A DNA stretch of 64,000 bases from Flavobacteriales bacterium (GTDB lineage: Bacteria; Bacteroidota; Bacteroidia; JANQJC01), in the NCBI GenBank assembly GCA_028281825.1, contig JANQJC010000096.1, positions 1-64,000 of the forward strand, read 5' to 3'. Under the pieces are notes generated by a model, which did no database searches, had not been told where the DNA came from, and saw only the letters and a list, made by a program, of their open reading frames with translations. Below are positions 43,300-51,458 of this stretch, in pieces. A program made the translations under genes and the position numbers. The first letter of the stretch is position 1. Every line of letters starts with the position of its first letter.

Positions 43300-46200
43300 T
43301 TACTTAATCAGGTTCACCTGCCCCCTGAATTTATGAGGGTGTTTCTCGAAGTCCATCACCTGGACTTGATAGATATAGGTTCCACCTTCAACAATCTCAC
43401 CTACATTGTGTTTTCTTCCATTCCAGCCCTTGTTTTTGTCAGTAGTGAAAAATAACTGCTCCCCCCACCTATTAAATATTCGAAGTTCAAAATCAGTAAA
43501 CCCTTCACCATAACACAAAAACTCATCGTTTATACCATCTTTACCGGGTGTAAAAGCTGATGGGATATACATTGTAAAAGCCTCTTCAATTATAATCGGT
43601 ATAGTAACCGTGTCAGCACAGGCATGTTCAGTAAGCACAATCTGCTGCACAAAATAAGTTCCAGTATCATCATAAACATGAAAGGGGTTTTGTTCAATTG
43701 AGTAATCAAAGTCCGTCAAAACCCAATCCCATGCCACAGATAGTGAAGACTTGTCTGTAAACTGAACTTCAGGCAATAGAATTGAAGCCGGCTGTGGGGT
43801 AGCAACGAAATTAGCCACTGGCGTTGGAAATACTTCCACCCTATCGCTATCACTTACTACCGAGCTACAACCATTAGCTGAGATGACTTCTAATGTAACA
43901 TTATAAAAACCTGCGGTATCATATATGGTCTCTGTATTTGGATCAAAGTCTATGCGTTCGTTACCAAAATTCCAGTTCCACTGAGTGATATTATAGCCTG
44001 ACGCTATGGTACTTTCATCCAAGAAGTTTACTTGCAAAGGCATGCAGCCAGTATCGGGTATTACTTTATAAGAAATGTCAGGGCGCGGATAAACTTCAAC
44101 TTCATGCGAAACTGAATCCACACAGTTTTTGTCTGATGTAGCCACCAGAGTGGCAGTGTAAAAACCCGCCTGTGGGTAAACATGGACAGGTTCATATAAA
44201 ACAGAAGTTTCTGAATCACCGAAATACCACATCTGGGAGCTTACTATTCCACTTGCAATATCACTTTCATTAGTGAATTGAGTAGTGTCATATACACATA
44301 CCTTGTTTGATGAGAAATCAGGTTCAGGTAGGTCATAAACTGTAATAGAGTTCTCAGTAGCATTAGCACATCCACTATCTGTCTCCACGGATAATATCAC
44401 TGAATACTGCCCAGGGTTAGGAAAAATGAAGTCAGTATTTTGGCTTGAGGAAGAACCTATTCCGCCAAAGTTCCAGTTCCATTGGTCAATCACACCTGGA
44501 GTAGCATCAGAAGCATCTACAAAGGTGGTTGGTACACCAAAACATACTGAGTCAAACGTAAAATCAGCAATGGGTACTGGAAATATCACCACATCTCTTT
44601 GTATGGTATCGTCACAACCATATTGTGTGGATACAATTAATTCAACCGCATAGGTTGAGTCAACAGCATACTGATGTGTAACCGGATTACCGCTGTTAGT
44701 ACTAATTGTATCACCATCCCCAAAATACCAATCCCATTGACTGAGTGTGCCCGATTGACTGGAGGAAGAATTATTGAAAGTGGCTGCTACACCCTGACAA
44801 ACGTTTTGAACAGAAAAATCAGCTACCGGGTCATTATACACAGTGATAGCCTGCACAATGGTATCTACACAACCATGATTGGTTTCTACTGCTAACATCA
44901 CATTATAAGGCCCGGCCACTGTGTAAGTATTGCCTGGGTCACTAGAAGTGGATGTATTTAAGTTATCGCCGAAGTCCCAGTAATAGTCCGTTATATTGCC
45001 TGAAAGGCTGGTAGATGTATTGGTAAAATCAGCAGCCTGATTGGGGCACACGTTGAAAAAGTCAAAATCAGCCTCTGGATTATTGAATACTTCCACAGTA
45101 TGCTCGACTGTGTCTGTGCATCCATTGTCAGATTCTACTACCAAGCTTACATTGTAGGTATTAGGTGAAACATAATTGTTGGTGGGGTTAGCCAGTGATG
45201 ATGTATTAAAATCATCAAAATCCCAATAGTAAGCATCAATAGTACCCACTGAAATTTGAGACAGGTCTGTAAAGCTAATAGGCGTATTATGACACTCGTC
45301 AGTAAAATCAAAGTCAGCTGTTGGTGATGGATAAACAGTAACGGAAACGGTATCACTACCCAAACAACCTGCATCGCTTTCCACATCAACTATATAATCA
45401 GTGGTTATGATGATGGTTCCTGTGTTTGATAATGTCACAGTCGGATTTGCCGCAGAAGCATCACTTAATCCAGATGTAGGGGTCCAGGTATAGGTAAAAC
45501 CCGTGGTCGGAGCAGTTCCAATAGGTGCACTTTCACCATTACAAAAACTAGTATCAGGTCCTGCATCAGCTACTGGTGCAATGATTACATCCACAGTTTC
45601 TGTAGTGTCCCAATCACATGCTCCCTCTGTATAGGTATATGTAATAGTATGTTGACCAACACCTGCATCAAATGCATTGAAATCGGTGCCAGCTATTCCG
45701 TTGCCTGTGAGTACACCTCCTACTGGGGTTAATGTAAGTGGATTATCTATGTCACTATAGCAATATTGGGCAGCTAAGCCATCAATCACGGGCTCATAAG
45801 TTAAACCTGAGGCATTTTTAAAATCAATATTATTGGTTGAATCACATTCTGGGTAAACCAATTCAGGGGCATTTGTCGGGCTACTTCCATCGTCGTTAAT
45901 AGATACGTAAAGGTCAAACGGGGTATTATTCCAAGGAAGGTCAAATGTTTCAGTGACACAAACTGTTGTATCTATATCAGTTGCAGTGAGGTTTTGAGTA
46001 TTGATAGCGGCACCTCCAGCCAATGGATTACCATTATAAAATGTAACAGGTATGTTACCCATAATGCGTTTGCTTCCAATATTGCACACCTCAAATGTTA
46101 CACTCATTTGGTCAGGTGCAACTTCACAAAACCTAATGGTATCAATTTCTACTGTAAAGTCCGCTACTGGTATGAATAAAGGCTCCCAACTTTCATCAAA

Positions 46201-47763
46201 AAGAGGTGATTGCGAGATAAAACTGTTTATGGCTGGAAAATCACCATTGTTCTGTTGCAATCGGGGAATTGTTAAATCATCGTTGATATTAGTGATTGAA
46301 TAAGCGTGCTGATTCATTACTTTACGGGTAGGTATCCATTCAAAACCACTGCTCTTGTATACCCTTACCTTACCAGAACCTCCCTGATTATTTGTTGAGC
46401 AATTACAAATTATATCAGCGTACCTGTCACCATTGGCATCAGCTACTGTTGGAAACTCTGTTCTGGTTGCTGAACCGCAAGGTGTTGCCACTTTCACATT
46501 TCCTGTTGCTCCATCGTACACACGAAGGTTATTTTCGTCCCTATATACCAGTTCAGTAATACCGTCCCCTTCAAAATCAAAAGCCGAACCTGTTGTCTGT
46601 TGTGAGCCATCAACTGTAGTTTTTTGCCACAACTGTATCATTGCATTAGTGCCAATATTGTAATCTATTACGACATACTTATGACTACCTCCTACCCCAA
46701 TCTCAGGGTAGCCATCGTTATCATAATCTGCAATGTTGGGCCTTCCACCACTACCAGTACCAGGTATGTCAAATGTAGCCCCGAGCTGATTACCTGTAAC
46801 GGGGTTCCACACGTATACTTTACCGCCACGTGTCACTATCACATCTAAGGTCCCGTCCATATTCATATCGGCCACCGCGGTATAGCCGTCACCTAATGGG
46901 CCTACATTATTAGGTACGGGCATCATTGTGCCCCCGGGAATGTTGACCTCATAAACAGTATTACCACAAACCAGTTCCATGCCACCGCAATTGCCGCAGG
47001 CACTAGTTGGTAAAACGTCAGCTGCGACAGGATGCCTGGAAGTGTTAGAGGTGTTTCTTCCTGAACTACCGGCACCTCCAGAAGCTATGAGTGCACCAGT
47101 TTGAGAGTTGTAAATCTCATTAGCTACATATATCTCAGGGTTTCCATCGCCATTAAAGTCAGCAATACCCGGACCTACTTCGGCATGAGGAACATTAGGC
47201 GGGGTGTAACCAGCCTTAGGATTGCCATTGTGCTCAAAGCAATGTAGCTTGGAATTGGCAGTGACCACATATATCTCTCCAAAACCATCATTATCAGTAT
47301 CTGCAACGGCCATAGCGTCAGAGTAATCTAATATCGCTGGACAGGTAATAGTTAACTCAGTAGCTCCTGTCGTGCCATTCAAAACATAGAGCTGATTAGC
47401 GTTTTTAGAGTGACAGATAATTTCAGGTACATTATCGGCATCAATATCTGCCACCAAGGAAATACTTCTAGTAGACACCGTAACTGTTGACTCCCAAAGT
47501 AAAGTCACACCAAAAGGGCCTACCGGAGGCTGTAATTCACAGTGATTAACCGGGTAGCCATAAAAGAAGGAATCGCAGGCAACCTGGCCGGCACAATCCG
47601 AATCGTAGCAATCAATCTGCCCATCTCCATCGTCATCAACACCGTTACTACAATTCTCTTGTGCATCAGCAACAGAACAGAACACTGAAAAGCTTAGGTA
47701 TAGTAGATAAAACCTCCAATGGCATAAGATATACTTTAATACCTGACATTGGGGATTACTCAT
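43300..47763 (-). CDS. Giant surface protein: FG-GAP propeller, seven PKD domains, T9SS type B (gliding-type) C-terminus
   Basis: 1487 residues. After the signal peptide (about 1-35) comes a Cys-rich MopE-like motif (CSNGVDDDGDGQIDC, two copies of D-x-D-G calcium loops). Residues ~55-500 are FG-GAP/VCBS propeller units such as VADTDNDGFGEIYVV and IADFNGDGNPEIYVA. A CARDB-like region (~530-640) and two Ig-like units follow. I count seven PKD domains (~790-1385), each beginning with a phrase like PVADFSVQNVC and a W-x-F-G-D turn. The last ~90 residues are CHU_C: YIPSAFTPGKDGINDEF, FNRWGEQLFF, YIYQVQVMD, a type IX secretion signal. Likely an adhesin exported to the surface. It is at the end of the plug/sigma/anti-sigma cluster, with its own promoter and dyad. 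Confidence 0.92.
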   Translation of the reverse strand: MSNPQCQVLKYILCHWRFYLLYLSFSVFCSVADAQENCSNGVDDDGDGQIDCYDSDCAGQVACDSFFYGYPVNHCELQPPVGPFGVTLLWESTVTVSTRSISLVADIDADNVPEIICHSKNANQLYVLNGTTGATELTITCPAILDYSDAMAVADTDNDGFGEIYVVTANSKLHCFEHNGNPKAGYTPPNVPHAEVGPGIADFNGDGNPEIYVANEIYNSQTGALIASGGAGSSGRNTSNTSRHPVAADVLPTSACGNCGGMELVCGNTVYEVNIPGGTMMPVPNNVGPLGDGYTAVADMNMDGTLDVIVTRGGKVYVWNPVTGNQLGATFDIPGTGSGGRPNIADYDNDGYPEIGVGGSHKYVVIDYNIGTNAMIQLWQKTTVDGSQQTTGSAFDFEGDGITELVYRDENNLRVYDGATGNVKVATPCGSATRTEFPTVADANGDRYADIICNCSTNNQGGSGKVRVYKSSGFEWIPTRKVMNQHAYSITNINDDLTIPRLQQNNGDFPAINSFISQSPLFDESWEPLFIPVADFTVEIDTIRFCEVAPDQMSVTFEVCNIGSKRIMGNIPVTFYNGNPLAGGAAINTQNLTATDIDTTVCVTETFDLPWNNTPFDLYVSINDDGSSPTNAPELVYPECDSTNNIDFKNASGLTYEPVIDGLAAQYCYSDIDNPLTLTPVGGVLTGNGIAGTDFNAFDAGVGQHTITYTYTEGACDWDTTETVDVIIAPVADAGPDTSFCNGESAPIGTAPTTGFTYTWTPTSGLSDASAANPTVTLSNTGTIIITTDYIVDVESDAGCLGSDTVSVTVYPSPTADFDFTDECHNTPISFTDLSQISVGTIDAYYWDFDDFNTSSLANPTNNYVSPNTYNVSLVVESDNGCTDTVEHTVEVFNNPEADFDFFNVCPNQAADFTNTSTSLSGNITDYYWDFGDNLNTSTSSDPGNTYTVAGPYNVMLAVETNHGCVDTIVQAITVYNDPVADFSVQNVCQGVAATFNNSSSSQSGTLSQWDWYFGDGDTISTNSGNPVTHQYAVDSTYAVELIVSTQYGCDDTIQRDVVIFPVPIADFTFDSVCFGVPTTFVDASDATPGVIDQWNWNFGGIGSSSSQNTDFIFPNPGQYSVILSVETDSGCANATENSITVYDLPEPDFSSNKVCVYDTTQFTNESDIASGIVSSQMWYFGDSETSVLYEPVHVYPQAGFYTATLVATSDKNCVDSVSHEVEVYPRPDISYKVIPDTGCMPLQVNFLDESTIASGYNITQWNWNFGNERIDFDPNTETIYDTAGFYNVTLEVISANGCSSVVSDSDRVEVFPTPVANFVATPQPASILLPEVQFTDKSSLSVAWDWVLTDFDYSIEQNPFHVYDDTGTYFVQQIVLTEHACADTVTIPIIIEEAFTMYIPSAFTPGKDGINDEFLCYGEGFTDFELRIFNRWGEQLFFTTDKNKGWNGRKHNVGEIVEGGTYIYQVQVMDFEKHPHKFRGQVNLIK

Positions 47764-47791
47764 GAGGATAATGAAACTTCAATTTATCCTC
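47764..47791. promoter_or_regulatory. Perfect 8-bp inverted repeat between promoter and start codon of the PKD adhesin gene
   Basis: GAGGATAA (47764-47771) and TTATCCTC (47784-47791), 12-base spacer. One arm abuts the start codon, the other touches the predicted -7 element, covering the expected transcription start. A repressor site is the simplest reading. Confidence 0.55.
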
Positions 47792-47798
47792 AAATTTA
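47791..47798 (-). promoter_or_regulatory. Predicted -7 element of the PKD adhesin gene
   Basis: Minus strand TAAATTTG, exact TAnnTTTG, 27 bases before the ATG. Confidence 0.5.
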
Positions 47799-47877
47799 AT
47801 AGAAATTTGACAACTGATGAAATATTACCAAACCCTTACAGTTATTAGCCAGTAGCCCGTAAGAATGTCTAAAATCC

Positions 47878-49041
47878 TTATTTGAAGTCTAGTTTTTCTT
47901 GTGCCTTTTTAGCATAAAAACCACCTTGTTCAATTATTTCCTGGAGGGTGGCTTTAAGGTTCTTGTAATCCGCTAGTTGTTCAAAGGAAAGTGCTTTGTA
48001 CCATTGGGCTTCTTCATAAAAAGTATTGATATAACTTTTCTCTACTTGAGAAAAAAACTGAATAGCCTTGTTAGCCTTGCCCAAGTTGTAATAGCACAAG
48101 CCACCGTAAAAGAGCGCATTTTGGTCCTCAGGGAACTGTTCAAGTACAACCCTATAATCTTGAAGAGCTGCTTTGTAGTCATTTCTAGAGAATTTACCCA
48201 TTGCCTGCTTCAAATAGCTATCGTAAGATATTGTCTTGGTACTAGGGCCATACCTTTCCCACTCATTATTTTGTGCTTTGTATTCGTATTTGGCTTCTAC
48301 CCCGCTTAAATCAAAGCCTGGAACATAAATTGCCTGGTCATAGAATTTGCTGTAATCCACTGTTTTCAAGTTGTTGTAGTACTTGAGTACCACGTTTGAC
48401 TTACTGGAAGATTTACTGACTTTGGGTGTTGGCAAATCTCCTTTAACATGTTCTGGTTCCAGGGCTGTTATTGAACCTTCAAATTGTTTCTTTTCTTCTT
48501 CCTCTTTTGTTTCAGGAACAATGGATGCTTTCTGTTCTTCCTGGTTTTCTAGGGCTACCTCATAAGAGATTTGCTTTTCTTCCGCTATTTCATCGGCTTT
48601 CACTATTTCTTGCTGGTCTTGCTCAAAAGCACTGAGGTAAGAAGTTTCAATTATTTCTGCTGGCTGTTGTTCAGTTTTTTCAACTGGTACTTCTTGGGTT
48701 ACATCATGCCTTTTTTGGAGATAATTAACTGTGATGAGGGCGGTGATAATAAAACCCACTAAAATAGCTAGCGCAGGCACAACCACTGGAGCCCTCAGCC
48801 AATCTGGCGTTCCCGAGACTGATTGTTGAAATTGTTTACGGTACTTGTTAATATTAGCAACGGCAGATAGATTTTGCTCATAACCCTCTATGGCTTCAGC
48901 GTTAAGTTGATTAGCAGATATCTTTTGCTCAATAACATATTGCTCTTCACGCGTGACCTTGCCGCTCATGTATTTTTCCAACTCATCCTGCGAGAGAAAG
49001 CCGCTGTTTTCAAATATATGTTTACCTCGTAGCGAACTCAT
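47878..49041 (-). CDS. Membrane TPR protein, probable anti-sigma factor
   Basis: 387 residues, no signal peptide. The N-terminal cytoplasmic part (SQDELEKYMSGKVTREEQYVIEQKISANQLNAEAIEGYE) resembles the short anti-sigma domain of Bacteroidota ECF partners. One membrane segment follows (about 84-108, VVVPALAILVGFIITALITVNYL). A disordered, glutamate-rich periplasmic stretch (about 110-215) leads to TPR units (about 285-380, MGKFSRNDYKAALQDYRVVLEQFPEDQNALFYGGLCYYNLGKANKAI in part). The first 20 bases overlap the ECF sigma gene, typical of sigma/anti-sigma pairs. I infer that it binds the sigma factor inside and senses a periplasmic or envelope signal through its TPR. Confidence 0.78.
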   Translation of the reverse strand: MSSLRGKHIFENSGFLSQDELEKYMSGKVTREEQYVIEQKISANQLNAEAIEGYEQNLSAVANINKYRKQFQQSVSGTPDWLRAPVVVPALAILVGFIITALITVNYLQKRHDVTQEVPVEKTEQQPAEIIETSYLSAFEQDQQEIVKADEIAEEKQISYEVALENQEEQKASIVPETKEEEEKKQFEGSITALEPEHVKGDLPTPKVSKSSSKSNVVLKYYNNLKTVDYSKFYDQAIYVPGFDLSGVEAKYEYKAQNNEWERYGPSTKTISYDSYLKQAMGKFSRNDYKAALQDYRVVLEQFPEDQNALFYGGLCYYNLGKANKAIQFFSQVEKSYINTFYEEAQWYKALSFEQLADYKNLKATLQEIIEQGGFYAKKAQEKLDFK

Positions 49042-49612
49042 TATATTGGGATAAAATCATTTTCAAATTACGTTTACCGTTTTGTATGTGGCTTTTCACC
49101 TCATTCATGCTAAAACCCGTTTGTTCTGAGACCTCCTTGTAGCAATACTGCTTGATATAAAAAAGCACGATGCATTGCTTTTGTTCAGACTTGAGCTTTT
49201 CGATAGCCTGTTCTAGCTTGGTTAATTGCTTCTCTTTTACCTCGATGTCTTCACTATCATCCACTTCAGGGGCACTTTTTATCTCTACTTCGTATTCATT
49301 TTCTCTCTTAAGGGCACGGCCTTTCGTGCGAAGGTAGGTGAAGCAATAGTTTCGCGTTACCACATACAGCCAAGCATTGATGTTGTCAATTTCCTTTTCT
49401 TCAAAATCTTTCAAGAGGCGCTCATAGATTGCCAAAACTGCTTCATTACTTTCGTATTCATTTTTTAGATACTTCAAACAAACACCAAATACCAAATGGA
49501 AATACCGCTCAAACAGTACTTCCAGGTATTTGCTGCTGCCCGATTGCCTATATTTCTCAATAAGCTCATGGTCGTCCAACTTTTTGATATTTTTTCTATT
49601 GAAGAAAAACAT
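49022..49612 (-). CDS. ECF-type RNA polymerase sigma factor
   Basis: 196 residues, normal ECF length. Region 2: LIEKYRQSGSSKYLEVLFERYFHLVFGVCLKYLK, then ERLLKDFEEKEIDNINAWLYVVTRNYCFTYLR; region 4: LEQAIEKLKSEQKQCIVLFYIKQYCYKEVSEQTGFSMNEVKSHIQNGKRNLK. It directs RNA polymerase to an alternative promoter set. The start is 2 bases after the stop of the plug-domain gene and the stop overlaps the membrane TPR gene, so the three are one operon. No C-terminal extension. Targets likely include this operon and the downstream adhesin, which is inference. Confidence 0.92.
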   Translation of the reverse strand: MFFFNRKNIKKLDDHELIEKYRQSGSSKYLEVLFERYFHLVFGVCLKYLKNEYESNEAVLAIYERLLKDFEEKEIDNINAWLYVVTRNYCFTYLRTKGRALKRENEYEVEIKSAPEVDDSEDIEVKEKQLTKLEQAIEKLKSEQKQCIVLFYIKQYCYKEVSEQTGFSMNEVKSHIQNGKRNLKMILSQYNEFATR

Positions 49613-49614
49613 AT

Positions 49615-50340
49615 TTAGCGCCTGCCAGAATTATATTGATTATACAGGTCAAAATAGCTATTTGTCTCGATTACAATCACTCCTCCTGTCAAGTCTCCAT
49701 ACATAGCCGGCACACCACCGCCGTATACTTCCATACTTTTGATAGAGCGGGCGGGCGCAACACCGTTAAGGCTTTTTACTCTCATGCCATCCACATAATA
49801 GGCGTTTGTGCCCTCTCTTGCTCCGCGCATTCTCACTTGTCCATCTGATGATTGTTGAACTCCTGGTACAGTGGCTGCAATAGCAGAAATATCAGTAGGG
49901 TCTGGAGCCCTTTGAATAAAAACAGGGTCTAGTACTTCAATGGAAGGTTTATCAGGCCGAATGAGTGGGTTAGTGTATGCAATGACTATTACACCTTCAT
50001 CACCACCAATTAAAATCGCTTTGGTTTTTAAAAGTATATCCTGCAAAGGCAGTACTTCGCTGGTGTTTAGCTTTATGCCAGTTATAATAGCAGTTTGCAT
50101 GCCCATAGAAGAAACAGTTAAGTTGTAAGTGCCAGCTGATAAAGGCTTTATTCTAAAATTCCCATCTATGTCCGTAGCAGAGCCTATTTTAGCCCCCCCT
50201 ACTTCGACATATACATTAGCACCTATTACAGGCTCACCGGTTTCTTCATCCAGCACCCTGCCATTTATTTGGCTGTTTCTTTGGGCAAAACTGATGAGAC
50301 CTAGAAGAACAAAGACGCTTGCAAATAGTACTTTTTTCAT
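49615..50340 (-). CDS. Carboxypeptidase-regulatory-like plus TonB plug domain protein lacking a beta-barrel
   Basis: 241 residues with signal peptide (MKKVLFASVFVLLGLISFAQ). Residues ~23-110 are a CarbopepD_reg-like domain (INGRVLDEETGEPVIGANVYVE, ATDIDGNFRIKPL) and ~115-230 a plug domain (RAPDPTDISAIAATVPGVQQ, VRMRGAREGTNAYYVDGMRV, IKSMEVYGGGVPAMYGDLTGG) as at the N-terminus of SusC-like TonB receptors. The protein ends right after the plug (YNQYNSGRR), where a receptor would continue for 600+ barrel residues. The ECF sigma gene starts 2 bases later, so this looks like a complete stand-alone protein rather than a truncation. It may act as a periplasmic signal carrier to the membrane anti-sigma protein. 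Confidence 0.85.
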   Translation of the reverse strand: MKKVLFASVFVLLGLISFAQRNSQINGRVLDEETGEPVIGANVYVEVGGAKIGSATDIDGNFRIKPLSAGTYNLTVSSMGMQTAIITGIKLNTSEVLPLQDILLKTKAILIGGDEGVIVIAYTNPLIRPDKPSIEVLDPVFIQRAPDPTDISAIAATVPGVQQSSDGQVRMRGAREGTNAYYVDGMRVKSLNGVAPARSIKSMEVYGGGVPAMYGDLTGGVIVIETNSYFDLYNQYNSGRR

Positions 50341-50499
50341 GGTTTCCTTGGTTTAAATTTCGTTTAAATGAATCCACCATGCAACCTATTCCACAAAATT
50401 TTTCGAAAAAAGTTTAGTTTTCAACAATCGATGTATCTTCCTCAATGATTTTTTTAATTTGGTGCGACGTTTTATTTCTAACTGTTTTAAACTATAAAA

Positions 50500-51315
50500 A
50501 TGAGAACATTACTGATTATTGTGTGCGTGATGGCAATCAACTTATCTTTTGCCTTGAACCCTTCGAGAACCTATAAGCAAAGGCCTGATAAATACAACAT
50601 GGAGTATGATGAATTGAAAGTGCAAACTGAAGATGGCGCTACTTTGAACGCCTGGTATTTTCCTGCTTCAAAGAAAACCACCGACATGATACTTATCAGC
50701 CATAATGGTGAGGGTAATATGGCTGACTACCTGAGGAGGGTTGACCAGTTTCGCTCTAACTACAACGTGATGATATATGACTACAGGGGTTTTGGTGAAA
50801 GCAGTGAGTTTGAAATTGATAATAACATGTACATCTATCCACACTTTCAGGATGATTTTTTGGCTATGATAGACTACTGTAAGGCCAAGTACACCTCACA
50901 ATTTCACCTTTATGGCTGGGGTATTGGAGCCGGATTATCACTAGGTATTGGCTATCATAGGAAAGAAGTGAAAAAGATAATAGCCGATACTCCTTTCTTC
51001 TCAATGGAAGACCTTGAAGAAAGATTTGGAAAGTGGGACGAACCGATGGAAGTGCCTTTTGCTGGATATGATAAGAAAAATGAGCCTTTCTACGCTTTGG
51101 ATGAAGCTACCTCAGACCGCTTGCAGGGAGTACTACTTATAGTAGGGAGTAATGATGCCCTTTACAGCGTTGAAGACATGAAAACCTTACAACAAAAGCA
51201 GAAAAAGCTGATTGAAAAAGAGATTTATGTGGTTGAGAACCCCGACAAAAAAGATAATTTCAGGGTTGATAAAGCTGGCTACTTCAAAAGAATAAATGAC
51301 TTTTTGGGTAGTTAA
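50500..51315 (+). CDS. Exported alpha/beta-hydrolase-fold protein, probably catalytically inactive
   Basis: 271 residues with signal peptide (TLLIIVCVMAINLSFA). The fold is clear: ILISHNGEGNM replaces HGxG, YDYRGFGESS is the typical strand-turn, and VLLIVGSNDALYS is the acid-loop region. The nucleophile elbow, however, reads HLYGWGIGAGLSLG: the serine expected at G141 is glycine. The C-terminal part after residue ~215 has no histidine where the catalytic histidine should be. With two of three catalytic residues missing it is probably a pseudoenzyme with a binding or scaffold role in the periplasm. It is divergent from the plug/sigma operon and followed by a terminator. Confidence 0.8.
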   Translation: MRTLLIIVCVMAINLSFALNPSRTYKQRPDKYNMEYDELKVQTEDGATLNAWYFPASKKTTDMILISHNGEGNMADYLRRVDQFRSNYNVMIYDYRGFGESSEFEIDNNMYIYPHFQDDFLAMIDYCKAKYTSQFHLYGWGIGAGLSLGIGYHRKEVKKIIADTPFFSMEDLEERFGKWDEPMEVPFAGYDKKNEPFYALDEATSDRLQGVLLIVGSNDALYSVEDMKTLQQKQKKLIEKEIYVVENPDKKDNFRVDKAGYFKRINDFLGS

Positions 51316-51337
51316 AAACAAACTACACTATAGTGGA

Positions 51338-51364
51338 AAAGGCGCATTAATCATGCGCTTTTTT
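51338..51364 (+). terminator. Intrinsic terminator after the alpha/beta-hydrolase-fold gene
   Basis: AAGGCGCAT (51339-51347) pairs with ATGCGCTTT (51353-51361, one G-U) with a 5-base loop, and the T-run continues to 51364. Confidence 0.82.
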
Positions 51365-51458
51365 CGTTTATCATAAATTGGTGAGCAATAATTAGCTATC
51401 AAACAGTGTTAATATCATATGCACAACATTTACGAGTTTCACCATAACCTACTCCATC

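Noticed and set aside
44426-47000. Several plus-strand open frames inside the PKD adhesin gene
   Set aside because: All lie within one long, well-supported minus-strand gene with continuous domains.
49615-50340. Plug-domain gene as a frameshifted TonB receptor
   Set aside because: No barrel-like sequence follows in any frame; the next bases are the ECF sigma start codon, so the short form appears genuine.
50385-50392. ECF-type -35 element (GGAATAGG on the minus strand) before the plug-domain gene
   Set aside because: A -35-like GGAA is present, but no convincing -10 element at the right spacing; too weak to call autoregulation.
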